Positions 1-7,852 of a stretch of 8,605 nucleotides of DNA are shown piece by piece. Within the stretch, counting starts at the first letter, position 1; every line of letters begins with the position of its first letter. The position numbers and the translations under genes were made by a program. Below the pieces are notes generated by a model. It was not told the origin of the DNA. It ran no database searches and saw only the letters and a list, made by a program, of their open reading frames with translations. Where the stretch lies: positions 1 through 8,605 of the forward strand of contig CAYRFV010000244.1 of the NCBI GenBank assembly GCA_964423545.1. Direction: 5' to 3'. This DNA is from JALOOE01 sp964423545. Its GTDB lineage: Bacteria; Chloroflexota; Anaerolineae; CG2-30-64-16.

Positions 1-2355
<2,355 letters not shown>

Positions 2356-2394
2356 GTCCCACTCTCCGCACGTCCGATCGCGTTCCGTGCCACA

Positions 2395-3864
2395 CTAATC
2401 GAGCGCATAGCGCGTCACGGTCACGCGCGCAAATTCGGCCTGGGCGGTGATCGCACCGTGCCGGCTCAGCCACGATTCGGTCAGGTTGCGTTCATCCCAC
2501 ATGGCGGTCTCCGAAGCGATCAACCAAACGCCTCGCGTCCCGGCCGTGCCCTGCGCGAGTACGGCATCGAGTTCCGCTTCGCTCATCCCGTTGTTGGTGA
2601 AGGGTCCATCGAGCCAGCTTGTCGTGAGCCCCGCATAGTAATCGAACGTGTAGCGGTTGTACGGAATCTGGAAGATCAACAGGTCGCTCGGCTGCCGCTG
2701 TGCAGCGACATACCGGGCGGCCGCCCGAAAATCCGACTTGATCGGCGCCGCTGCCTGCTCCCAAACTGCCACCAGGTTGAGCGCCAGGAGTGCGGCGAAG
2801 AGTCCTGCGCCAAGCGGTCGCCATGCTCGCGCCAGCGCGGCGATGCCCAGACCCGCCAGCCCAAGAAAGGCCGGCAGCGTCCAGATCAGATAACGGTCGG
2901 CGAAAAGCGGCCGGCGCAGCGAGATCGCATAGATGCCGAGCGCGGGCAGCAGCAGCCACACAAGCAGGAGAGCGACCGTCGCCCAACGCAGTCGACCCGG
3001 CGTCGGCTTGGCCCACAGACTGATTCCTGCCAGCAGCGCCAGTGTGGCAGGCAGCAGGGTGAGCGGCTGCGTGATGGGCAGAATGCCCTGGCCGAACGCT
3101 GCCACCAGCACCAGAAGGATGGTCGGCAGCGGTGTAAACGGATAGCCCGTCTCCTGCACAGCCGCAAGCCATGGAGGCGCCAGCCAGCGCAGCAGCGGCA
3201 GGTAGGGCAACATCAGTAGCGCCAGGTAGATCAGCGCCGCCCAGCGCCGCTGTCTCCTGGCGGCGGGCGCGAGCTCGTGCGCCAGCGAGGGCAGCACCAG
3301 CAGCCAGATCGCCTGCACGGGAATGACCAGGGCTGCCAGCAGATGGGTGTAGAAGCTCAGGCTGGTCACCCCATAGAGCAGCACCCACCGCCACAAGCGT
3401 CCCTCCCGGCTTGCCCGCAGCGCCAGGTAGAACGACAGCGGCGCCATCACGGTTAGCGCGGCATACATCTTCGCTTCCTGGCCGTACCAGACTGCGTACG
3501 GCGCAGTCGCCAGCAGCAGCGCTGAGATGGCCGATGCTGTACGGTCGCCGGTCAGGCGGCGCATCAAGGCGTAGAGCAACGGCGTCGCCAGCGTGCCTGC
3601 CAGCGCAGCAGGGAAACGCAGCGCAAACTCGCTTGCGCCGGCGATCAGCAGCCAGGGACGCAGTGACAGGAAGAAGAGCGGCCCGTTCTCCCCCGGCTTG
3701 ACGAACATCTCCATCAGGCCGGACAACGCCTGGGTGGCGAATCGGAAGCTGTCGACTTCGTCGCGCCACAGACTTTGCGCCGTGAGACCCCCGACGCGCA
3801 GCACGAAAGCGGTCCAGGTCAGCGCCAGTGGCAGCCAGATGGAACTGCGCGCGGGTGCATCCAT
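2395..3864 (-). CDS. GT-C / family 39-type (PMT_2-like) membrane glycosyltransferase
   Basis: Predicted polytopic inner-membrane glycosyltransferase of 489 residues that would use a lipid-linked sugar donor and act on the outer face of the membrane. The first extracytoplasmic loop has LWRDEVDSF with the D35-E36 pair typical of the GT39/ArnT-like active site. It is followed by GENGPLFFLSLRPW (58-71, the position of the family's HPPLYFLLL-type motif), WYGQEAKMYA (126-135, equivalent to YSQEARMYAL) and FADRYLIWTLP (321-331). About ten hydrophobic segments run from residue 10 to 368, then a soluble tail at 370-489 that may bind the acceptor. The ATG at 3864 lies 14 nt after the stop of the Pro-rich gene and lacks a clear Shine-Dalgarno, so translation may be coupled. 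Sugar and acceptor cannot be read from sequence; protein O-mannosylation, lipid glycosylation or polymer modification are all possible. Family assignment is firm, substrate unknown. Confidence 0.85.
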   Translation of the reverse strand: MDAPARSSIWLPLALTWTAFVLRVGGLTAQSLWRDEVDSFRFATQALSGLMEMFVKPGENGPLFFLSLRPWLLIAGASEFALRFPAALAGTLATPLLYALMRRLTGDRTASAISALLLATAPYAVWYGQEAKMYAALTVMAPLSFYLALRASREGRLWRWVLLYGVTSLSFYTHLLAALVIPVQAIWLLVLPSLAHELAPAARRQRRWAALIYLALLMLPYLPLLRWLAPPWLAAVQETGYPFTPLPTILLVLVAAFGQGILPITQPLTLLPATLALLAGISLWAKPTPGRLRWATVALLLVWLLLPALGIYAISLRRPLFADRYLIWTLPAFLGLAGLGIAALARAWRPLGAGLFAALLALNLVAVWEQAAAPIKSDFRAAARYVAAQRQPSDLLIFQIPYNRYTFDYYAGLTTSWLDGPFTNNGMSEAELDAVLAQGTAGTRGVWLIASETAMWDERNLTESWLSRHGAITAQAEFARVTVTRYALD

Positions 3865-3878
3865 GGCGGCGGCAGGCG

Positions 3879-4481
3879 TCAGGCCCGCGTGCTGCGGCGC
3901 GCCAACCAGACGATGACGAGGGCTGCGACCACAAGCACCAAGATGCCGCAGCAGAGCCAGAGGTAGCTCAGCGCCACGATCGCCTCGTCGATGAGTTGGG
4001 CCAGCGACGCGGTTTCAGGGGCGGCCGCCGGGGTCGTGCGCGGTGCAAGGGTCGGAGCGGGTGGCGCAACCAGCGGCTGACCGGGACCCGGCAGCAAGGG
4101 CTGAGCCTTGCCCGCCGGTGCGCTTAGGGTCGGGGGCGGCAGGAAGCCTGGCGGCGCCGGTGCAGCGGCTGGGGCCGCGGGCGCAGCGCGTGTGGCCGGT
4201 GGTTCGGCCGGCCTGTTTACAGGTGGGGGGCTCGTCATGGAACGAGTTGCCGCCAGGGGCGGGGCGGATGTGATCGACGGCGTCAGCGGACGCGTGCCCG
4301 TGATGGCGCGTGCGTCGGTGCTGGTCGCGGTGCGGGTGGTGGTGGGCGTCTGTGGCGGCGACTGGAAAACGGGGCGGGCCAGTGCGTCGCCGGGCATCGT
4401 CCAGATCATGGCGGCAGACAGTCCGGTCAGGACGAGCACGGATATCAGGAGACGAGTCGGAATGGCGGACCTGAAGTGCAA
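3879..4481 (-). CDS. Secreted Pro/Ala/Thr-rich protein with C-terminal membrane anchor, unknown function
   Basis: Not recognised as a named family; 200 residues. An N-terminal signal-like segment (about 5-35: basic start, hydrophobic 11-28, possible cleavage after ALA at 33-35) is followed by a low-complexity region. Residues 41-157 hold 32 Pro, 25 Ala and 19 Thr with hardly any acidic residues. A transmembrane helix (about 171-193, with a Cys pair at 177-178) and a short basic tail (ARRSTRA) follow. The layout predicts an extracytoplasmic stalk anchored by its C-terminus. The start is TTG at 4481, chosen because GAGG lies 7 nt upstream, an in-frame stop occurs four codons before it, and the next ATG (codon 25) would destroy the signal segment. 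It is the first gene after the promoter at 4597-4569 and directly precedes the GT39-type gene, which suggests a surface role, possibly as a glycosylated protein. Coding reality is supported by hydrophobic segments at both ends. Confidence 0.7.
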   Translation of the reverse strand: MHFRSAIPTRLLISVLVLTGLSAAMIWTMPGDALARPVFQSPPQTPTTTRTATSTDARAITGTRPLTPSITSAPPLAATRSMTSPPPVNRPAEPPATRAAPAAPAAAPAPPGFLPPPTLSAPAGKAQPLLPGPGQPLVAPPAPTLAPRTTPAAAPETASLAQLIDEAIVALSYLWLCCGILVLVVAALVIVWLARRSTRA

Positions 4482-4568
4482 TATCGATCCTCATGGGTGG
4501 CGAACGCGGCTGCGCAACGCGACGTTGTCCCGGCGCTTCACCAGGAGCATCAGGGCTTCGCGCGAAAG

Positions 4569-4597
4569 ATTATACATGAAAGCGACGGGACGCCCAA
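4569..4597 (-). promoter_or_regulatory. Sigma70-type promoter for the Pro-rich protein / glycosyltransferase / ppc operon
   Basis: On the minus strand TTGGGC (4597-4592) and a perfect TATAAT (4574-4569) are separated by exactly 17 nt. Transcription would begin near 4562, leaving a leader of about 80 nt before the TTG start at 4481. The leader contains a small CAACG/CGTTG hairpin (4515-4527). It lies in the 139-nt gap after birA, so this operon need not depend on read-through from birA. Confidence 0.65.
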
Positions 4598-4620
4598 GAT
4601 GGTTGCCGCAGTCGGCCCGG

Positions 4621-5451
4621 CTATCGTACAAGCGTGACGTCCCCGGCCCAGACGACCGCATCGCGGCCCGAAGGAGCCCGGACGATCAGCGCGCCCTCCG
4701 GTGTGACGCCGACGGCCGCGCCGGTCAGGGTTCCCGTGGGCAGCGTGACCACGACCTGGCGCCCTACGGTGTCGAGCCGGGCCGCCCACGCCTCGTGGAG
4801 GGATTCGCCGGACAGCAGGCGCTCGTACCACGTTTCGCAGCGTTCCAGCAGCGCGACCACCAGGGCCGCCCGGTCCACAGGCCGGCCGGTGGCCATGCGC
4901 AGGCTGACAGCAGTGGTCGCAAGCTCCTGCGGACACGGCTGCGCAGCCGGAAGCGCCGTCGCCGCCTCCGCGCAGTCCGGCGCGCCGAACACCGTATTTA
5001 CGTTGAGGCCCAGGCCAAGCACGGCATAGTCCAGGCGCTCGCCGGTCGCGTGCAGTTCGCTCAACATCCCGCCCAGTTTGCGCCCACGCCATACCACATC
5101 GTTCGGCCACTTCAGCGCCGGGCGGATGCCGGCGACGGTTTCTATCCCCTCCACCGCCGCCAGCCCCAGGCACATCGCCAACTGCCCTGCCTGGTGGGCG
5201 AGCAGCGGTGGCCGCAGGAGCAGCGACATGAGCACGCTCGCTCCAGGAGGCGCCCACCAGGTGCGATCCAGGCGGCCGCGACCTGCAGCCTGCTCGTCGG
5301 CGACAACGAGCAGGCCCTCCGGTGCGCCTTGCGCGGCGGCCTGTTGGGCGATGTCGTTTGTTGAGCCGATGCGGGGGAAATACAGGGTGGGCCGGCCCAA
5401 ACGTCGGGTGGTCAAAGCGCTGGTGATCGATTCGGCGGAGAGATCGGACAT
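4621..5451 (-). CDS. birA: Biotin--[acetyl-CoA-carboxylase] ligase (catalytic type, no HTH domain)
   Basis: Cytosolic enzyme that activates biotin with ATP to biotinyl-AMP and transfers it to the acceptor lysine of biotin-dependent carboxylases; 276 residues. Family signatures: GSTND (29-33), GRGRLDRTWWAPPGA (57-71, the biotinyl-AMP loop), LKWPNDVVW (113-121), RKLGGMLSEL (124-133) and LGLGLNVN, then a small C-terminal beta domain ending in VVWAGDVTLVR. There is no N-terminal winged helix, so unlike E. coli BirA it should not act as a repressor of biotin genes. The start is placed at the ATG at 5451 (MSDLS). The frame continues upstream to an ATG at 5574, but that would put the promoter at 5466-5461 inside the gene and add a 41-residue segment unlike the family. 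Substrate carboxylase genes are not in the window. Confidence 0.94.
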   Translation of the reverse strand: MSDLSAESITSALTTRRLGRPTLYFPRIGSTNDIAQQAAAQGAPEGLLVVADEQAAGRGRLDRTWWAPPGASVLMSLLLRPPLLAHQAGQLAMCLGLAAVEGIETVAGIRPALKWPNDVVWRGRKLGGMLSELHATGERLDYAVLGLGLNVNTVFGAPDCAEAATALPAAQPCPQELATTAVSLRMATGRPVDRAALVVALLERCETWYERLLSGESLHEAWAARLDTVGRQVVVTLPTGTLTGAAVGVTPEGALIVRAPSGRDAVVWAGDVTLVR

Positions 5452-5460
5452 GGCGACCCC

Positions 5461-5469
5461 ATTATACCA
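5461..5469 (-). promoter_or_regulatory. Extended -10 promoter of birA, almost abutting the start codon
   Basis: On the minus strand TGGTATAAT (5469-5461) is a perfect extended -10 (TGn plus TATAAT). No good -35 is seen 17 nt upstream (CATCCT), as is usual for extended -10 promoters. Only 9 nt (GGGGTCGCC) separate TATAAT from the birA ATG, so the transcript would start 2-3 nt before the gene and be essentially leaderless. If instead transcription starts elsewhere, the GGGG could serve as a weak ribosome site. Confidence 0.6.
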
Positions 5470-5489
5470 GTTCTGCGCCGCAAAGGATG

Positions 5490-5522
5490 GCCGCCATCGC
5501 GACCAGCTCTCGCGTTGGCGGC
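5490..5522. repeat. Long imperfect palindrome between divergent birA and nusG-like genes
   Basis: Left arm GCCGCCATCGCGA (5490-5502) and right arm TCGCGTTGGCGGC (5510-5522) are reverse complements at 12 of 13 positions (one T/T mismatch at 5497/5515) around a 7-nt spacer. The whole element spans 33 bp, about three helical turns. It lies upstream of both divergent promoters (24 nt from the birA -10 hexamer, 23 nt from the TTGACA of the nusG-like gene). No T-run follows on either strand, so an operator is more likely than a terminator. Which protein might bind is unknown. Confidence 0.7.
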
Positions 5523-5545
5523 GCATCGGCGAGATTGCAGAGCCT

Positions 5546-5574
5546 TTGACAAAGCGCCGCGGCGATGTTAGCAT
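5546..5574 (+). promoter_or_regulatory. Sigma70-type promoter of the nusG-like gene
   Basis: A perfect TTGACA -35 (5546-5551) is followed after 17 nt by TAGCAT (5569-5574), matching TATAAT at four of six positions including the key second and last bases. TG at 5566-5567 gives an extended -10. The expected start is near 5581, giving a leader of about 33 nt before the ATG at 5614. Confidence 0.6.
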
Positions 5575-5613
5575 CCCTGATCATCGTGCAGGCCGGATGG
5601 ACTCGCTGCGATC

Positions 5614-6213
5614 ATGCTTGCCTGGTATACGCTGAACACCAAGCCTCAATCGGAAGCACGCGTCGCTCGCGTGTTGATGGCGCGCGGGTTCGAGATCTTT
5701 CTGCCCCTGCTGCCTGGGCGGTCCGATCAGCGGATCAAGCCGCTTTTTCCCTCCTACCTGTTCGTGAACTGCGATCTTGCCGAGGTTGATGTCGCCAACC
5801 TGAAGTGGGTCCCGGGACTGCGGCAGATCATCTCCTTTGCCGGCCAGCCGGCAGTGGTGCCGGACGATGCTATCGCGCTCATTCGCGCCAATCTCCGGCG
5901 GATCGAGGAGCAGGGCGGGCTGCCGACGCATGGCTTCAGGCCCGGCGATGAAGTGGTCATCGACCAGGGGCCGCTGGCCGGGCTGCGCGGGATCTTCCAG
6001 GGGCCCCTCGGCCCCGCCGAGCGCGTGCATATCTTGATGCATTTCCTGGGCGAGGTGAATCGAGCTGAGGTGCCTATCGAGGTGCTGCGGCGCGCGCCAG
6101 ACCCAGCAGAGGCGCCGGTCCGCAGGCGGGGAACGCGCGGCCGCGGCCGCCGTATTCACTACGCAGAGTCCGCCGATGGCAGCGAAGTCGCCACTGCAGT
6201 GCAGACCGAATAA
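5614..6213 (+). CDS. NusG-family transcription antitermination factor (RfaH/LoaP-like paralogue)
   Basis: Predicted elongation factor that binds RNA polymerase through an N-terminal NGN domain and may act through its KOW domain; 199 residues. NGN spans about 3-97: WYTLNTKPQSEARVARVL, then KPLFPSYLFV (42-51) and WVPGLRQIISFAGQPAVVPDDAI. KOW spans about 108-160: FRPGDEVVIDQGPLAGLRGIF, then VHILMHFLGEVNRAEVPIEVLRR. The PLFPSYLFV motif, the PA.VP..AI stretch and the KOW wording resemble RfaH and other specialised NusG paralogues more than housekeeping NusG, which normally sits with secE and rplK. An unusual tail (161-199) contains an Arg/Gly cluster, RRRGTRGRGRR. No clear Shine-Dalgarno precedes the ATG. 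It has its own promoter and is followed after 123 nt by the ATP synthase operon. Target operon unknown. Confidence 0.85.
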   Translation: MLAWYTLNTKPQSEARVARVLMARGFEIFLPLLPGRSDQRIKPLFPSYLFVNCDLAEVDVANLKWVPGLRQIISFAGQPAVVPDDAIALIRANLRRIEEQGGLPTHGFRPGDEVVIDQGPLAGLRGIFQGPLGPAERVHILMHFLGEVNRAEVPIEVLRRAPDPAEAPVRRRGTRGRGRRIHYAESADGSEVATAVQTE

Positions 6214-6236
6214 TTATAGTGTACTTTGGAATAATT
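6208..6236 (+). promoter_or_regulatory. A+T-rich upstream element with phased direct repeats
   Basis: GAATAATT occurs at 6208-6215 and again at 6229-6236, a spacing of 21 bp or two helical turns, in an A+T-rich island that stands out in a GC-rich sequence. It ends 11 bp before the -35 hexamer of the atp promoter (about -75 to -47 from the predicted start), the place where UP elements or activators act. The second copy is the core of GGAATAATTCC. The first copy overlaps the stop codon of the nusG-like gene. Confidence 0.4.
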
Positions 6237-6247
6237 CCGGCGTGAAT

Positions 6248-6276
6248 TTGCGCCTTTATGGACTACCTGCTATAAT
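6248..6276 (+). promoter_or_regulatory. Promoter of the ATP synthase operon
   Basis: TTGCGC (6248-6253) and a perfect TATAAT (6271-6276) are 17 nt apart, and TG at 6268-6269 gives an extended -10. Transcription is expected near 6283, leaving a leader of about 54 nt before atpZ. No terminator is visible between the nusG-like stop and this promoter, so read-through could add to atp expression. Confidence 0.7.
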
Positions 6277-6282
6277 CGCCCG

Positions 6283-6301
6283 CGCGTTTGCGAAGAACGC
6301 G
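6283..6301 (+). other. Predicted hairpin at the 5' end of the atp mRNA
   Basis: CGCGTT (6283-6288) pairs with AACGCG (6296-6301), with a possible extra T-G wobble pair and a 5-nt loop GCGAA. It begins at the predicted transcription start, so the operon mRNA would carry a 5'-terminal stem-loop, a feature known to protect some bacterial transcripts. There is no T-run, so it is not an attenuator. Confidence 0.4.
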
Positions 6302-6325
6302 GAGTCTGGTCGACCTGCGCGGAGT
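6298..6325 (+). repeat. Short direct repeat pair in the atp leader
   Basis: CGCGGAGT occurs at 6298-6305 and 6318-6325 (20-bp period), enclosing the 8-bp palindrome GGTCGACC at 6308-6315. The GGAG of the second copy, 12 nt before the atpZ ATG, is the only candidate ribosome site for atpZ, so a factor bound here could affect translation as well as transcription. It may be chance. Confidence 0.3.
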
Positions 6326-6336
6326 TCCAGCGATCC

Positions 6337-6606
6337 ATGAAGTGTCTGCGGGACAGTCAATCGGCGCAGTACGTGGTGCTCATGTGTCTGACTCTACTGG
6401 CGCCCCTTGGCTTGGGGCTGGCGGTTGATCGCTTGTTCGGCACGACGCCAATGGGCGTGCTGGCCTGTGCAGCGATCGGCATTGTGGCGGCGACCATCGG
6501 GATCGTGCGTATCACGGCGCGACGGATGGCGGCGCTGTCTCAACCTGTAGCATCGGATGGCAGTCCTGATGGGAGCGCAAAGATAAAGGGGGATCGAGCG
6601 CAGTGA
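6337..6606 (+). CDS. atpZ: AtpZ/AtpI-type small membrane protein of the ATP synthase operon
   Basis: Small inner-membrane protein of 89 residues, first gene of the operon. Two predicted membrane helices (about 12-30 and 39-57) form a hairpin joined by LAVDRLFGTTPMG (28-40). That matches the D..FGT.P turn and glycine spacing of the AtpZ / ATPase_gene1 family. Members of the AtpI/AtpZ group are linked to c-ring assembly and possibly to Mg2+ or Ca2+ uptake; the exact role here is inferred from family and position. The C-terminal 25 residues are polar and probably cytoplasmic. The stop TGA overlaps the GTG start of atpB by 4 nt (GTGA), which suggests translational coupling. Some annotations would call it atpI. 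Confidence 0.75.
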   Translation: MKCLRDSQSAQYVVLMCLTLLAPLGLGLAVDRLFGTTPMGVLACAAIGIVAATIGIVRITARRMAALSQPVASDGSPDGSAKIKGDRAQ

Positions 6607-7601
6607 AAAAGAAGCTGTTCAACGTCCGCACCCTGCTAATTCTCCTGGCGATCATCGCTCTCTTTGTGGTGTCAGGTTGGCTGGGTCTCGAGGTTCCCGC
6701 CCCTGTCGTCTCGATCAAAGCTGAGCCGCTTTTCCATATCGGCGATTTCACCATCACGAACTCCCTCTTCACGACCTGGATTGTCATGGTCCTGTTGATC
6801 GTGCTCTCCCTGCTTGCCACGCGCCGGATGCCGAAGGATCTGCAGGGAGCTGCCACCGCCGACCTGGTGCCCGGCGGGCTGCAGAATCTGTTGGAGTTTG
6901 TGATCGAGGCGTTGCATGGGCTGACCAAGGGGATCGCTGGCGCCTGGACGCCGAAGTTCTTCCCGATCATTGCGACCATCTTCCTCCTCGTGATTACTGC
7001 GAACTGGTTGGGCCTGATTCCGGGGGTGGGCAGCATCGGCATCCTGGAGCATCCGCACGAGGTGCACGGGGAGGAGGCTAAGGGCGCAGTAGAGTTCACG
7101 GGCTTCGTTGCGAATGGCTCAATCTTGACCGCCGAGCCTGCGCACGGCGCAGGCGAGGGGTACTTCGTGGTGCCCTTTTTCCGCTCGCCCTCCGCTGATC
7201 TGAACTTTACGCTCGCGCTGGCGCTGATCTCCGTGTTCATGGTGCAGTACTTCGGCATCAAGGGCAACGGCGCTGGCTACTTCAAGAAGTTCTTCGATGT
7301 CAGCGGCTTCAAGCGCGGCGCCTTCTGGGGCTTCATTGGGCTGTTCGTCAGCACGCTGGAGCTCATCTCCGAGATCGCCAAGATCATCTCGTTCTCCTTC
7401 CGTCTCTTCGGCAACGTCTTCGCCGGCGAGGTGCTCCTGCTGGTGATGGCCTTCCTCATCCCCTACATCATCTCGATCCCGTTCTATGGCCTGGAGCTGT
7501 TCGTCGGATTCATCCAGGCGCTGGTCTTCATGTTGTTGACGCTGGTCTTCTTCACGCTCGCTGCATCGAGCCATCACGGCGGCGGCGAGGAACATCACTG
7601 A
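6603..7601 (+). CDS. atpB: F-type ATP synthase subunit a
   Basis: Membrane stator subunit that forms the two proton half-channels beside the c-ring; 332 residues, longer than the 271 of E. coli. The essential arginine is R267 in SFSFRLFGNVFAGEVLLL (E. coli R210 in GLRLFGNMYAGEL), with E276 and Q305 at the positions of E. coli E219 and Q252. Helices are visible at about 9-30, 56-72, 118-140, 202-220, 240-258 and 262-320. The extracytoplasmic loop before PFFRSPSADLNFTLALAL is enlarged by roughly 35 residues relative to E. coli and is rich in His and Glu; the C-terminus also ends in a His/Glu cluster. The GTG start at 6603 is preceded by AAGGGGG (6586-6592) and overlaps the atpZ stop. Confidence 0.97.
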   Translation: MKKKLFNVRTLLILLAIIALFVVSGWLGLEVPAPVVSIKAEPLFHIGDFTITNSLFTTWIVMVLLIVLSLLATRRMPKDLQGAATADLVPGGLQNLLEFVIEALHGLTKGIAGAWTPKFFPIIATIFLLVITANWLGLIPGVGSIGILEHPHEVHGEEAKGAVEFTGFVANGSILTAEPAHGAGEGYFVVPFFRSPSADLNFTLALALISVFMVQYFGIKGNGAGYFKKFFDVSGFKRGAFWGFIGLFVSTLELISEIAKIISFSFRLFGNVFAGEVLLLVMAFLIPYIISIPFYGLELFVGFIQALVFMLLTLVFFTLAASSHHGGGEEHH

Positions 7602-7624
7602 ACACCACAAGAGGAGTCATACGA

Positions 7625-7852
7625 ATGGAACTTGCAGCAGTCAGAAACCTCGCCGCAGCGTTGGCAATCGGTTTGGGCGCCATTGGTCCCGGCATCGGCA
7701 TCGGCATTCTGGGCGGCAAAGCGATGGAGGCTATCGGCCGGAATCCTGAAGCCACCGGACAGATTCAGAGCAACATGATCCTGGGCATCGCCTTTACGGA
7801 AGCGATCGCGATCTACGCATTGGTTATCGCGTTGATCGTCAAGTTCGTCTGA
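7625..7852 (+). CDS. atpE: F-type ATP synthase subunit c (proteolipid)
   Basis: Forms the rotating membrane ring that carries protons; 75 residues as a two-helix hairpin. Helix 1 carries the glycine ladder GLGAIGPGIGIGILGG (17-31), the polar loop is GRNPEA (38-43), and helix 2 carries the ion-binding E59 in AFTEAIAIYAL. At the positions of the Ilyobacter Na+ ligands Q32 and S66 this protein has I26 and A60, so proton coupling is expected. A strong ribosome site GAGGAG (7611-7616) lies 8 nt before the ATG, in line with the high copy number needed. It is separated from atpB by 23 nt and followed by a 127-nt spacer before atpF. Confidence 0.97.
   Translation: MELAAVRNLAAALAIGLGAIGPGIGIGILGGKAMEAIGRNPEATGQIQSNMILGIAFTEAIAIYALVIALIVKFV

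Noticed and set aside
2458..3934. Open frames overlapping the glycosyltransferase (2458-3219 plus, 2492-3934 minus)
   Set aside because: The frame 2395-3864 has membrane helices and GT39 motifs; the others give low-complexity Arg/Gln/Ala-rich products without hydrophobic segments.
4015..4494. Minus-strand frame from ATG 4494 overlapping the Pro-rich gene, with an ATG start
   Set aside because: It has an ATG, but its product (His/Arg/Asp-rich, no hydrophobic segment) is less protein-like than the overlapping frame with a signal segment, a TM anchor and GAGG before TTG.
4598..4620. Terminator hairpin downstream of birA
   Set aside because: Only a 4-bp GCCG/CGGC stem is seen and no T-run follows on the minus strand.
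4108..5364. 418-codon plus-strand frame spanning the Pro-rich gene and birA
   Set aside because: It runs antisense across two genes and a promoter, its translation has no recognisable domain, and birA on the other strand is certain.
5452..5574. N-terminal extension of birA to the ATG at 5574
   Set aside because: It would include the TATAAT promoter and most of the divergent spacer, and adds 41 Arg/Ser/Trp-rich residues not resembling a BirA HTH domain.
6214..6247. Possible terminator after the nusG-like gene
   Set aside because: The palindrome GGAATAATTCC has a one-base centre, is A+T-rich and lacks a GC stem with a T-run; AATTAT/ATAATT is too weak. It reads better as an upstream promoter element.
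6213..6336. RfaH-type ops element in the atp leader
   Set aside because: No match to GGCGGTAGC-type ops was found by eye; the 5' hairpin alone is not enough to claim a recruitment site.
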